A stretch of 64,000 bases of DNA from Nocardioides sp. Root1257 (GTDB lineage: Bacteria; Actinomycetota; Actinomycetes; Propionibacteriales; Nocardioidaceae): contig NZ_LMDV01000011.1 in NCBI RefSeq assembly GCF_001425175.1, positions 15,245 through 79,244 on the forward strand, read 5' to 3'. The notes below the pieces were generated by a model. The model was not told where the DNA came from and searched no databases. It worked only from the letters and a program-made list of their open reading frames with translations. Both the position numbers and the translations under genes were made by a program. Positions 50,792 through 59,695 of the stretch are shown here, one piece after another (position 1 is the first letter of the stretch; the number at the start of each line of letters is the position of its first letter).

Positions 50792-51655
50792 TCAGGCCAA
50801 ACGCTTGAGGGATCGCGTCCGCCACTCCTCGGTCGAGGCGAGGTCGTTGAAGGTGAACACGTGGAAGCCGGCGAGGTGGTTGTCGGGCTGGCCCAGGTGC
50901 GGCGCAAGTCCGCGCATGATCTTGTCGGGGCGGTAGCCGCCGGGCACGAAGAAGCGCCACAGCATCCCCTGCTGCTTGGTGAGGAACCGTGCGGACTCCC
51001 CGATGCCCAGGCCGCTCGACACGCGCAGGAGCTTCTGGCGGTGCACAGCGCCGGGAACGCCCACGTGGATCGGCAGGGTGACGTCGCGTGCGTGCAGGTC
51101 GCGCGCCCAAGCCAGGATGACTGCGGGGTCGAAGACGATCTGTGTGGTGATGTGCGTCGCCAGGAGGGCCTTGTCCTGCATGGCCTTCATCAGTACCTCG
51201 TCCGAGACCGCAGGGTGTCCCTCGGGGTGACCCCCGATGCCGATGTCGGTGAAGCCGTGGCCGAGGTCGTGCATCGCGCGCAGCAGGGCGAGCGCATCTG
51301 CGAACTCGCTCGGGGTATCCGTGCGGTCGCCGCCGATCACGAACGCCTCGGTGATGTTGGCCTCGCGGCAGTGTGCGAGCAGCTCCTCGAGGTGGGACCT
51401 GCTGCGGACCTGATGGGCCGAAAAGTGCGGCGCGACCGAGTAGCCGTGGCCGACGAGGCGGGCTGCTAGCTCGAGTGTGGCGTCCTGCCCCTTGCCCGGC
51501 GAGGCCGTGACGCTGAGATGGACGTCCCGGGGGACTGACGCGAGCACGTCCTCCTCGGCCCTCCTGAGGGGAATGACCTCGTACCCAGCCCTGGCCAGCG
51601 TGTCCTTCAGCGTTCCTCGCGCGGTCTCGCTGCGAGCCGACATGGGGTGGATCAT
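50792..51655 (-). CDS. Methylenetetrahydrofolate reductase-like protein
   Basis: 287 residues from ATG 51655 behind CAGGAG. The TIM-barrel FAD family shows in VHLSVTASPGKGQDATLELAARL, VAPHFSAHQVRSRSHLEELL, EAFVIGGDRTDTP, and THITTQIVFDPAVILAWARDL. MTHFR interconverts 5-methyl- and 5,10-methylene-tetrahydrofolate; in O-demethylation pathways it runs toward methylene. Somewhat shorter than classical MetF and divergent in sequence. Transcribed with purU (55 bases downstream), divergent from the ligM-like gene. Confidence 0.85.
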   Translation of the reverse strand: MIHPMSARSETARGTLKDTLARAGYEVIPLRRAEEDVLASVPRDVHLSVTASPGKGQDATLELAARLVGHGYSVAPHFSAHQVRSRSHLEELLAHCREANITEAFVIGGDRTDTPSEFADALALLRAMHDLGHGFTDIGIGGHPEGHPAVSDEVLMKAMQDKALLATHITTQIVFDPAVILAWARDLHARDVTLPIHVGVPGAVHRQKLLRVSSGLGIGESARFLTKQQGMLWRFFVPGGYRPDKIMRGLAPHLGQPDNHLAGFHVFTFNDLASTEEWRTRSLKRLA

Positions 51656-51774
51656 GGCTCGTGATCTCCTGAACGTGTTGGGTGTCGGGCTTTCGGGTGC
51701 CCATCGCGGCCGACGAAGGGTTGTGGCCGACGTCTCACTTGTGCTCTCCATGGTGAGCCTCAGAGAACTTCGGA

Positions 51775-51806
51775 AAAAGCGGAGAAAAGCGGACTCGCTT
51801 TCCGCT
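51775..51806. promoter_or_regulatory. AAAAGCGGA repeats with an inverted half-site, candidate operator
   Basis: AAAAGCGGA at 51775-51783 and again at 51785-51793 (10-base period), then TCCGCT at 51801-51806 as the reverse complement of AGCGGA. The cluster lies in the spacer between the MTHFR/purU pair and the ligM-like gene, which is also locally AT-rich. It looks like a regulator site; no regulator gene is adjacent. Confidence 0.5.
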
Positions 51807-52013
51807 GGGCCCGAATTGCACTACTTCGCCTTTTCACGTTTTTCACCACGCGTTTGCCCGCTTTACAGGGCTCTCCGGCGAGGGGAGCATCGTCGCCACC
51901 ACGCCTTCAGGTGACGCTCGTCACCAGAACTGTCCGCCCGGAGTTCGATCCCTGAACCCTGACGTCGACGGGATTCAGGCGTGCCCAAACTCAGATCTAC
52001 GTGGAGGATGATC

Positions 52014-53408
52014 GTGGGCAACACTCTTCAGGCTGCCATTGCCAGGGCCGGCAGCGCGCACGCCCTGTTGTGGGAGTCGCAGACCCCTGCCGCCGTGATC
52101 TCCGGGCTCACGCCCGAGTTCACCAACTGGCGCGACGAACAGTTGGCCTGGCGTCGCACCTCGGTCCTGTTCGACCAGTGCCACCACATGTGGAACCTCA
52201 ACATCAAGGGCCCTGACGCGCTGAAGCTGATCCGGGACACCGCGATCAACAGCACCGAGTACTTCCCGGTCAACGCCGCGAAGCAGTACGTCGCCGTCAG
52301 TGGTGAGGGCTTCCTCATCGGCGACAACATCCTCTTCCGCAACGAGGAAGACGAGTTTCAGGCCGTCGGCATGGCGGCCACGATGAACTGGCTCGAGTAC
52401 CACGCGGCCACCGGTGGCTACGACGTCGAACTGTGGAGCGACACCCCGTCGGCACTCCGCGCCGGGCCTCCGAAGGTCTACCGCTACGAGGTGCAAGGCC
52501 CCGGTGCCCTCGATGTCATCCAGGACGCGATCGAGGGCGAGTTGCCGACCGTGAAGTTCTTCCACGGCACACGGGTGCGCATCGCCGGCAAGGAGGTTCG
52601 CGCCCTGCGCCACGGCATGGCGGGTGAGCCCGGATTCGAGTTCGTCGGGCCTTGGGTCGACCACGAGGCCGTGCACGAGGCACTGCTCAAGGCCGGCGCC
52701 AGGCACGACATGGTCCAGGTGGGCGGCCGCGCCTACCTCACCAACACCCTCGAGTCGGGGTGGCTGCCACGCCCGCTGCCTGCGATCTTCACCGGGGACA
52801 GCACCAACGACCACCGCCAGTGGCTCTCGGCAAGCTCACATGACGCGAGGGCGTCGCTCGGTGGCAGCTTCTACTCCGAGAACATCGAGGACTACTACTT
52901 CACGCCGTTCGACCTGGGTTACGGCCGAATTCTGAAGCTCGACCACGACTTCATCGGCCGCGACGCACTCGAGACACAGCTCGAGGACGGTACCGCGGAG
53001 GCCAATCGCAAGGTCACCCTGGTGTGGAACCGCGATGACACTGCCGAGGCCTTCGGGTCGATGTTCGACGTCGAGATCGGTGCGAAGTACTTCAACCTCC
53101 CGCTCGCGAACTACGCGACGTACCAGTACGACCGCGTCGAGACCACCGGCGGCACGTACGCCGGGAGATCAAACTACGTCGGCTACTCCGCGAACGAGCG
53201 GTCGATGCTGTCCATCGCCGTCGTCGACGCCGCGAACGCCGAGCCGGGCACCGAGGTGACCGTCCTCTGGGGCGAGGGGAAGCCGTCCTCGAAGGTTCAG
53301 GTCGAGGACCACCGCCAGGTCCGCATCCGCGCCACCGTGCAACCTGCTCCCTTGGTAGCGAAGGCGCGCACCGACTACCGCTCGAACGCGCCCCTCACCA
53401 GCGCCTGA
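52014..53408 (+). CDS. Tetrahydrofolate-dependent aromatic O-demethylase (LigM/DesA type)
   Basis: 464 residues from GTG 52014, placed six bases after GGAGG (an ATG at 52008 would overlap that site). GcvT-fold aminomethyltransferase-like protein of the length of LigM. Recognisable blocks: LLWESQTPAAVISGLTPEFTNWRDEQLAWRRTSVLFDQCHHMWNL, PAIFTGDSTNDHRQWL, ENIEDYYFTPFDLGYGRILKLDHDFIGRDAL and GRSNYVGYSANERSMLSI. These enzymes move the methyl group of vanillate, 3-O-methylgallate or syringate to tetrahydrofolate. Its neighbours supply every step needed to recycle the methyl group. Confidence 0.9.
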   Translation: MGNTLQAAIARAGSAHALLWESQTPAAVISGLTPEFTNWRDEQLAWRRTSVLFDQCHHMWNLNIKGPDALKLIRDTAINSTEYFPVNAAKQYVAVSGEGFLIGDNILFRNEEDEFQAVGMAATMNWLEYHAATGGYDVELWSDTPSALRAGPPKVYRYEVQGPGALDVIQDAIEGELPTVKFFHGTRVRIAGKEVRALRHGMAGEPGFEFVGPWVDHEAVHEALLKAGARHDMVQVGGRAYLTNTLESGWLPRPLPAIFTGDSTNDHRQWLSASSHDARASLGGSFYSENIEDYYFTPFDLGYGRILKLDHDFIGRDALETQLEDGTAEANRKVTLVWNRDDTAEAFGSMFDVEIGAKYFNLPLANYATYQYDRVETTGGTYAGRSNYVGYSANERSMLSIAVVDAANAEPGTEVTVLWGEGKPSSKVQVEDHRQVRIRATVQPAPLVAKARTDYRSNAPLTSA

Positions 53409-53430
53409 CCCCACGAACGCCCCGAAACAT

Positions 53431-53452
53431 CGGTGTCCTTCGGGTGACACCG
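53431..53452. terminator. Stem-loop between the demethylase and transporter genes
   Basis: CGGTGTC, an eight-base loop, GACACCG: a 7-bp stem placed 22 bases after the demethylase stop and 43 before the transporter start. It could be a terminator or a partial one that sets the ratio of enzyme to transporter mRNA. Confidence 0.45.
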
Positions 53453-53494
53453 CCGCCGTCGATGCATCACACAACATCAACTAGGAGAATCTCG

Positions 53495-54640
53495 ATGCGG
53501 CTACAACTTCCGACGACACCGGCTCGCTTCTCAACGGCGATAGTCGGCAGCGTTCTGCTTATCTCGCTCGCGGCCTGCGGCACGACCGAGAGCGACGGCG
53601 GCTCCGACGGCGCCTCCGATGGGGGCTCCAGCACTGCTGCCGCGTCCTCCCTGCCGGCTGAGGCGTCACAGCGTCTCGAGGCTGCCATGCAGCCGGTCGC
53701 TGCGTTCCCGGGTCCGACGGACCCGATCTCGCCGGCTCCAGGCACCAAGGTGACAGTGATCGAGTGCAGTGCCATCGGTGAGTCGTGCGTCGGCACAGCC
53801 AATGGCGCGAAGGCGGCCGGGGAGGCCTTGGGGTGGGACGTGACCGTCGTGGACGGCAAGGGCAACCCGACTGACTGGAACGCCGCGATGTCGGCCGCGC
53901 TTGCCGGTGGGGCCCAGGCGATCATTCTGTCCGCGGTGCCACCGGCGCTTGTTCAGGCCGGGATGGACCAGGCCAAGGAGAAGGGTGTGCCGGTCATCTA
54001 CGCGCACGGCCTCGATGCCCAGGGCGCGACGTCCCTGGTCGCCGTGGACCGCGCCGAGCAGGGCCGGGTCATCGCGGACTACATCGCACAGGACTCCGGC
54101 GGCACTGGACAGGTGCTTGTCCTCCGCGACCCTGAGTTCCCTGAGCTCGAGGTCATGGACGACGCGTTCAAGAAGGAGCTCGCCACGGCGTGCCCGGACT
54201 GCAAGGTTGCGTCGGAGCAGAAGTTCACCCTCGGCGCCATGACTACCGACGTCCCCACCATCGTGAAGGGCGCGCTGCAGGCAAACCCTGACATCGACTA
54301 CGTCTTCGCGCCGTACGACGCTGCCGCGACGTTCGTGAACCAAGGGATCCAGGCCTCGGGTCAGGGTCCGGTCAAGCTCGTGGCGACCGGCGGAGGCACG
54401 TCCGCGATCAAGCTGATCGAGGACGGTCAGCTCAACGCCACGGCCGGGGTTCCTTCTGAGTGGATCGGCTACCAGTCGATCGACGCCATCGCTCGTAACC
54501 TGGCGGGTCAGGCGATCCCTGAGGTCCCGGTCGTGTCGGGTCTTGTCGTCAAGGACAACGTCTCCCAGCAGGCGGTGACCGGCAGCTACGACGGTGGCTT
54601 CGACTACGCAAGTGCCTACGAGAAGCTCTGGGGCAAGTGA
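53495..54640 (+). CDS. ABC transporter substrate-binding lipoprotein, ribose type
   Basis: 381 residues from ATG 53495 with CTAGGAGAATC upstream. A signal peptide ends in LLISLAACG, a lipobox whose Cys is lipidated. The mature part is a periplasmic-binding fold of the sugar-binding (Peripla_BP_4) kind: CVGTANGAKAAGEALGWDV, NPTDWNAAMSAALAGGAQAI and PDIDYVFAPYDAAATFVNQG. Although the family is named for sugars, its setting beside an O-demethylase suggests import of a methoxylated aromatic or its glycoside (inference). Confidence 0.88.
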   Translation: MRLQLPTTPARFSTAIVGSVLLISLAACGTTESDGGSDGASDGGSSTAAASSLPAEASQRLEAAMQPVAAFPGPTDPISPAPGTKVTVIECSAIGESCVGTANGAKAAGEALGWDVTVVDGKGNPTDWNAAMSAALAGGAQAIILSAVPPALVQAGMDQAKEKGVPVIYAHGLDAQGATSLVAVDRAEQGRVIADYIAQDSGGTGQVLVLRDPEFPELEVMDDAFKKELATACPDCKVASEQKFTLGAMTTDVPTIVKGALQANPDIDYVFAPYDAAATFVNQGIQASGQGPVKLVATGGGTSAIKLIEDGQLNATAGVPSEWIGYQSIDAIARNLAGQAIPEVPVVSGLVVKDNVSQQAVTGSYDGGFDYASAYEKLWGK

Positions 54641-56256
54641 CACGGGCTGCCGCCCCGGCAGGGGCCTCGGTTCCTGCCGGGGGGGTCGCCACCTTGGTGA
54701 AGGTCGAGGGGCTGACCCACAGTTACGGTCCGGTAAGGGTTCTCGAGGACGTCTCGTTTGACCTGAGGCCGGGTGAGATCCACGCGCTGCTGGGTGCCAA
54801 CGGCGCGGGGAAGTCGACGCTGATCAAGGCTCTCGCCGGGCTGGTGAGCTACGACTCTGGCTCGATCGATGTCTGTGGTCAGCACGTTCCACGCCACACG
54901 ACGGGGCACGCCCTCAACCAGATGGGCTTGGCGTTCGTGCACCAGGACCTCGGTCTGATCGAGGAGATGACCGTCGCGGAGAACATCGCTCTCGAGGCGG
55001 GTTACGCACACAAGTGGGGTCTGATCGACTTCAGGGGCACGGCGCTGGCCGGTCGCAAGGCCACCATCGAGCTCGGCCTCGACGTGGACCCCAATGCCCC
55101 GGTCGCATCGCTTGAGCAGGACGAGAAGGTCATGGTGGCGGTCGCTCGCGCCTTCTCGCTGAACGCGCGTGCACTCGTGCTCGACGAGGTCAGCTCGAGC
55201 CTGCCGAGCCCTGAGGTGACGCGCCTGCTCGGAACCATCAAGAAGACCACCGCGCTCGGGCTGGGCTACGTCTACGTGACCCACCGGCTCGACGAGCTCT
55301 TCGGCTTCGCGGACCGCGTGACCGTTCTGCGCGACGGCCGGGTCGTCCTGACCTCGGCCATGGCCGACCTCGACAAGGCGAAGATCGTCGAGGCGATCAT
55401 CGAACCCAGAGCAGACCCCCACACCGACGGTGGCGCCGTCATGGCCACCGGCTGGTCCGAGGACGACAGCGTCTCTCCTCACCCATCTCATGCGGCGGTT
55501 TCCTCGGGGCCGCGCGAGGTCGTACTGGAAGTTACCGACCTCGACGTACGCCACCACGGCGCTCCTGTCTCGTTCGAGGTGCGAGCCGGTGAGGTGGTCG
55601 CCCTGTGCGGGCTGATCGGCTGTGGCGCCAAAGAGGTTGCCCGCGTCCTTGGCGGCGACCTGCACCCGGTCTCGGGGACGGTCGCCCTCAAGTCCGTGCC
55701 ACTGCCCCTGGGGAATCCGGCAGCGATCCGGGACACGGGGTGCTCCTACGTCCCGGGCGACCGTCAGGGCGAGGGCGTCGTGGGCCAGATGAGCATCCGG
55801 GAGAACCTGTTCGTGACTCGGCGTGGCGGGCAGGGGCGCCGCGGCAACCAGGTGTTCCGTCTGCCCGGGGCCGAACGGGCCTTCGCGCAAGAGCTTGCGG
55901 ACTCCGTCACTCTCAGGCCGGCTGGATCCGTCGAACGGCCGATGCTGACGCTTTCGGGGGGCAACCAGCAGAAGGTCGTGTGTGCCCGGGCGCTTCGGAC
56001 CAGCCCGCGGCTCCTGGTGCTGGACGACCCCACCGCCGGCGTTGACATCGGTTCACGCGCACAGGTCCACAAGCTCGTTCGGGACGCCGTTGCCGAGGGT
56101 ACGGCCGTCGTCTTCGCTTCGACCGACTACGACGAGGTCGCCCATCTGGCCGACCGGGCGCTCGTCATGGTGGGCGGCACCATCACCGCGGAGCTGACCG
56201 GACAGCAGCTCACTGCCTCGAACGTCGCCCGAGCCAGCTACGGAGAAGAGCTATGA
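54637..56256 (+). CDS. ABC transporter ATP-binding protein with two nucleotide domains, ribose type
   Basis: 539 residues. The first domain has a complete Walker A (LLGANGAGKSTLIKALAG) and Walker B (ALVLDEVSSSL) but a changed signature (SLEQDEKVMVAVARA). The second has a degenerate Walker A (LCGLIGCGAKEVAR) and an intact signature (LSGGNQQKVVCARAL) with LLVLDDPTAGVDIG. This division of labour is normal for RbsA-like proteins. GTG start overlapping the lipoprotein stop. Confidence 0.92.
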   Translation: MTRAAAPAGASVPAGGVATLVKVEGLTHSYGPVRVLEDVSFDLRPGEIHALLGANGAGKSTLIKALAGLVSYDSGSIDVCGQHVPRHTTGHALNQMGLAFVHQDLGLIEEMTVAENIALEAGYAHKWGLIDFRGTALAGRKATIELGLDVDPNAPVASLEQDEKVMVAVARAFSLNARALVLDEVSSSLPSPEVTRLLGTIKKTTALGLGYVYVTHRLDELFGFADRVTVLRDGRVVLTSAMADLDKAKIVEAIIEPRADPHTDGGAVMATGWSEDDSVSPHPSHAAVSSGPREVVLEVTDLDVRHHGAPVSFEVRAGEVVALCGLIGCGAKEVARVLGGDLHPVSGTVALKSVPLPLGNPAAIRDTGCSYVPGDRQGEGVVGQMSIRENLFVTRRGGQGRRGNQVFRLPGAERAFAQELADSVTLRPAGSVERPMLTLSGGNQQKVVCARALRTSPRLLVLDDPTAGVDIGSRAQVHKLVRDAVAEGTAVVFASTDYDEVAHLADRALVMVGGTITAELTGQQLTASNVARASYGEEL

Positions 56257-57257
56257 CAACCACTCACGACCAGCAGGCCCCGGTCGCTCGAGACCGGGCG
56301 GCGCGACAGGTGTCGTTCCGGAACCTGGTGAGCAGGTACGGACTCATCGGCGTCCTCGTCATCGAGATCGCGGTGTTCGCCTACCTGAAGCCCGACACCT
56401 TCTTCACCCTCACGCAGTTCCAGTCCATCGCCCTGACCCAGGCCGTGGTCGCCATCCTCGCCCTTGCTGCCGTCCTGCCGTTGGTCGTGGGCCAGTTCGA
56501 CGTCTCGCTCGCGTTCCAGCTTGGTCTGTCCCAGGCGGTCTGCGCCAAGTTGATCCTCGAGAACGGCTTGCCATGGCCCGTGGCCGGGCTGATCGCCATC
56601 GGAGTGGGGGTCCTGATCGGTGCCTTCAACGGGTTCCTGGTCTGCGTGATCCGCCTGAACTCGTTCATCGCCACGCTCGGTACCGGCACTCTGGTCCTCG
56701 GCATCACCGGCTGGTACACCGGCAACCTGCAGGTCACCGGCCAGCTACCGACCACCTTCACTGACCTGACTCGTAGGACCGTCAGCAACGTCCCCCTGAC
56801 CATGGTCTATGTACTCGTCCTGATGCTCGTCCTCTGGATCGCCTTCGAGTACACCTCCTGGGGGCGCGAGGCGCACGCCACCGGCGCAAACCCAAGAGCG
56901 GCGTACCTCGCGGGCGTGCGGGTGGACCGCGTCACCTGGACGTGCTTCATCGGAGCAGGCGCATTCGCAGCATTCAGCGGCATCGTCTCCGTCTCGATCC
57001 TGGGTGCATCCTCACCCTCCGTTGGACTCGGTGAGCTGCTGCCCGCTTACGCGGCAGCATTCCTCGGCGCCACCTGCATCCGCCCGGGCCGGTTCAACAG
57101 CATTGGGACCGTCATCGCCATCCTGGTCCTCGCTGTCGGAATCACCGGACTCCAGCTCTACGGTGCCCAGCCCTACGTCCGAGACCTCTTCAACGGCGCA
57201 GCTCTCCTCATCGCCATCACCTTTGCCGCACTTACCTCACGACGGGCCAGAACCTGA
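56253..57257 (+). CDS. ABC transporter permease, ribose type
   Basis: 334 residues with about nine hydrophobic helices. Landmarks of the BPD_transp_2 family: LALAAVLPLVVGQFDVSLAFQ, FNGFLVCVIRLNSFIATLGTGTLVLGITGWYT and HATGANPRAAYLAGVRVDRV, the loop contacting the ATPase. It overlaps the ATPase gene (ATGA). Together with its two upstream genes it makes a complete importer. Confidence 0.9.
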   Translation: MTTTHDQQAPVARDRAARQVSFRNLVSRYGLIGVLVIEIAVFAYLKPDTFFTLTQFQSIALTQAVVAILALAAVLPLVVGQFDVSLAFQLGLSQAVCAKLILENGLPWPVAGLIAIGVGVLIGAFNGFLVCVIRLNSFIATLGTGTLVLGITGWYTGNLQVTGQLPTTFTDLTRRTVSNVPLTMVYVLVLMLVLWIAFEYTSWGREAHATGANPRAAYLAGVRVDRVTWTCFIGAGAFAAFSGIVSVSILGASSPSVGLGELLPAYAAAFLGATCIRPGRFNSIGTVIAILVLAVGITGLQLYGAQPYVRDLFNGAALLIAITFAALTSRRART

Positions 57258-57321
57258 CGACCGCACCGTCACCTCCCGAGCGCCATCGACCGACGGCTTG
57301 ATGACAACGACAGGAAGCTTC

Positions 57322-58182
57322 ATGTCAGCACGACTTCTCGACGGCCGTGCCGTCGCCGCCGACTTGCTGAAGCAGTGTGCGGTCGATGCCGCAGAGATCG
57401 GACGAGTACATGGTCGGGCGCCGACGTTGGCCACCGTCCTGGTGGGTGACGACCCTGCCTCGCACACCTACGTGCGCATGAAGGCGAACAGGTGCGCCGA
57501 GGTCGGCATCGAGTCACGACGCATCGAGGTCGACGCGTCCACCTCGACCGACGAACTCCTGGCGATCCTGCACGACCTGTCTGCCGATCCGGGGGTCGAC
57601 GGGATCCTGCTGCAGCACCCCGTCCCGAGCCAGATCGACGAGCGGGCCGCCTTCGAGGCCATCGCTGCCGACAAGGACGTCGACGGAGTCACGCATGCGT
57701 CGTTCGCCGCCATGGCGGACTCAGGCGTCGGCTACCACTCCGCCACCCCGGGAGGCATCCTGCGGTTGCTCGACGCGTACGAGATTGCGCTCGCTGGGCG
57801 GCATGCCGTGGTCATCGGGCGCAGTGCGATCCTCGGCAGGCCGATGGGGATGCTCCTTCTCGGTCGCAACGCCACCGTGACCTATTGCCACTCGCGGACA
57901 GTCGGCCTCGCCGACCACGTCGGTCGAGCGGATATCCTGGTGGCCGCGGCTGGCGTGCCGGGCGTCGTGGAGGGCGACTGGGTCAAGCCCGGTGCGGTCG
58001 TGGTCGACGCCGGCTACGCCGACAACCGGGGCGACGTGCAGTTCGACTCCGCGAGCCAGCGGGCCTCCTTCATCACCCCGGTACCGGGGGGTGTCGGGCC
58101 GATGACGATCGCGACGCTACTCGAGCAGACGGTGGCCGCGGCTCGTCGACAGCTAGTCCACGTCGCGGTCGCCAAGGGCTGA
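57322..58182 (+). CDS. folD: Methylenetetrahydrofolate dehydrogenase / methenyltetrahydrofolate cyclohydrolase
   Basis: 286 residues, the usual size. The catalytic Lys/Tyr region is PASHTYVRMKANRCAEVGI; DGILLQHPVPSQID and the NADP loop VVIGRSAILGRPMGMLLL match the family, as does FITPVPGGVGPMTIATLLEQT. ATG 57322 has AGGAAG upstream. It converts 5,10-methylene- to 10-formyl-tetrahydrofolate, linking the MTHFR-like enzyme with PurU. Possibly a second copy dedicated to demethylation. Confidence 0.93.
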   Translation: MSARLLDGRAVAADLLKQCAVDAAEIGRVHGRAPTLATVLVGDDPASHTYVRMKANRCAEVGIESRRIEVDASTSTDELLAILHDLSADPGVDGILLQHPVPSQIDERAAFEAIAADKDVDGVTHASFAAMADSGVGYHSATPGGILRLLDAYEIALAGRHAVVIGRSAILGRPMGMLLLGRNATVTYCHSRTVGLADHVGRADILVAAAGVPGVVEGDWVKPGAVVVDAGYADNRGDVQFDSASQRASFITPVPGGVGPMTIATLLEQTVAAARRQLVHVAVAKG

Positions 58183-58193
58183 CCCGGTACGCC

Positions 58194-59084
58194 ATGGTGA
58201 GCTGGCCGGACACCTGGGCCGATCACGGCCACTCGACCGCGCAGGAGACGGCCGAGGCGCCATGCCAGGTCTGGGGCGTGCTCAACGTGACGCCCGACTC
58301 CTTCTCCGATGGGGGGAAACACCTCGACCACGACGTCGCCGTCGCCCGGGGACATCAGATGGTGGCGGAGGGGGCAGACGTCGTTGACATCGGTGGCGAG
58401 TCCACCCGGCCCGGCGCGCGCCGCACAACTCTCGAGGTGGAGATCGCCCGCGTCATGCCGGTCGTGCACCGACTCGTGGCCGACGGGGTGGTCGTCTCGG
58501 TCGACACGATGCGCGCTCACGTGGCCGCGGCGGCGATCGACGCCGGGGCCCGGTTCGTCAACGACGTGTCGGGTGGCGCCGCCGATCCCGCGATGCTCCC
58601 GCTCCTTGCTGCGACCGGCCAGCACTGCGTATTGATGCATTGGCGTGGACACTCCGAGGGGATGTCCACGAAGGCCCACTACAGGGACGTGCTCGCGGAG
58701 GTGACCCTCGAGCTCGAGCGTTGCGTTGACCGCGCCGTGGCTGCTGGTATCGCCACCGAGCGGATCATCGTGGACCCCGGCCTCGGCTTCGCGAAGGACA
58801 GTCGTCACAACTGGGAGGTCCTTGGGGGCCTCCATCGCCTCCGTACAAGCCTCGGACTTCCGGTCCTCGTCGGTGCCTCACGCAAACGATTCCTCACCGA
58901 GATGGTCGGCGGGGCGGATGCCTCGTTGCAGGACCGCGACACCGCAACGGCGTCAGTGTCTGCGTTGGTCGCGGCAGCCGGCTGTTGGGGCGTCCGTGTC
59001 CATGACGTGCGCGCGTCGTCGATCGCCGTCCACGTCGGTCGGAGGATGTCCTCTTCCACCGGAGGGCTGGCGACCGTCCCTTGA
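58194..59084 (+). CDS. folP: Dihydropteroate synthase
   Basis: 296 residues. GVLNVTPDSFSDGGKHLDHDVAV and GADVVDIGGESTRPGA are the two PROSITE-type DHPS blocks; VSVDTMRAHVAAAAIDAGARFVNDVSGG, IIVDPGLGFAKDSRHNWEVL and LVGASRKRFL follow. It joins 4-aminobenzoate to dihydropterin pyrophosphate to make dihydropteroate. ATG 58194, 11 bases after folD. In an operon with pabA and pabB, so the locus can raise folate synthesis. Confidence 0.93.
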   Translation: MVSWPDTWADHGHSTAQETAEAPCQVWGVLNVTPDSFSDGGKHLDHDVAVARGHQMVAEGADVVDIGGESTRPGARRTTLEVEIARVMPVVHRLVADGVVVSVDTMRAHVAAAAIDAGARFVNDVSGGAADPAMLPLLAATGQHCVLMHWRGHSEGMSTKAHYRDVLAEVTLELERCVDRAVAAGIATERIIVDPGLGFAKDSRHNWEVLGGLHRLRTSLGLPVLVGASRKRFLTEMVGGADASLQDRDTATASVSALVAAAGCWGVRVHDVRASSIAVHVGRRMSSSTGGLATVP

Positions 59085-59092
59085 CGACGTCG

Positions 59093-59695
59093 ATGACCGA
59101 GCGAGTGGGGGTCCGCGACAGCCGGGTCCTGGTAGTCGACCACTACGACTCGTACACGTGGAACCTGGTTCACCGGGTCGGGCAGGCGACGAGAAGGCAC
59201 CCGGACGTCGTGCAACACGATCAGGTGTCGGCTCGTGAGGTGCTGGCCGGAGCCTTCACCCACATCATCCTGTCGCCAGGCCCCGGCCGGCCCACCGATC
59301 CGGAGGACTTCTCAGTGGGTCGCGAGGTTGTCCGTCGCGCGCAGGTGCCTGTGCTCGGTGTCTGTCTCGGGATGCAGGGCATCGCCACCGCCTTGGGCGG
59401 TGTGGTCGCTCAGGTCGAGCCCGCTCACGGGCTGGTCAGTCGGGTCAGGCACGGTGAGCACCCCATGTTCAGCGGGATTCCCGCCGTGTTCGACGCCGTC
59501 AGGTACCACTCGCTCGCGGTCCTGGACCTTCCCGACGTCTTGCAGCCAACGGCATGGTGCGGGCCAGCGGGGTCGCCCACGGTCATGGCTATTGCTCATC
59601 GCACCCGGCCGGTCTGGGGCGTCCAGTACCACCCGGAATCGATCCTGACCGAGCACGGCGATCGCTTCGTCTCGAACTTCCTGGGGCTGCGATGA
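59093..59695 (+). CDS. pabA: Aminodeoxychorismate/anthranilate synthase glutaminase subunit
   Basis: 200 residues from ATG 59093 (a TTG at 59081 overlapping the folP stop is an alternative). Class I glutamine amidotransferase: VVDHYDSYTWNLVH start, HIILSPGPGRPTDPED, the nucleophilic Cys in PVLGVCLGMQGIA and the His-Glu dyad in VWGVQYHPESILTEHG. It delivers ammonia to the synthase subunit encoded by the overlapping next gene. The folate context favours PabA over TrpG. Confidence 0.9.
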   Translation: MTERVGVRDSRVLVVDHYDSYTWNLVHRVGQATRRHPDVVQHDQVSAREVLAGAFTHIILSPGPGRPTDPEDFSVGREVVRRAQVPVLGVCLGMQGIATALGGVVAQVEPAHGLVSRVRHGEHPMFSGIPAVFDAVRYHSLAVLDLPDVLQPTAWCGPAGSPTVMAIAHRTRPVWGVQYHPESILTEHGDRFVSNFLGLR

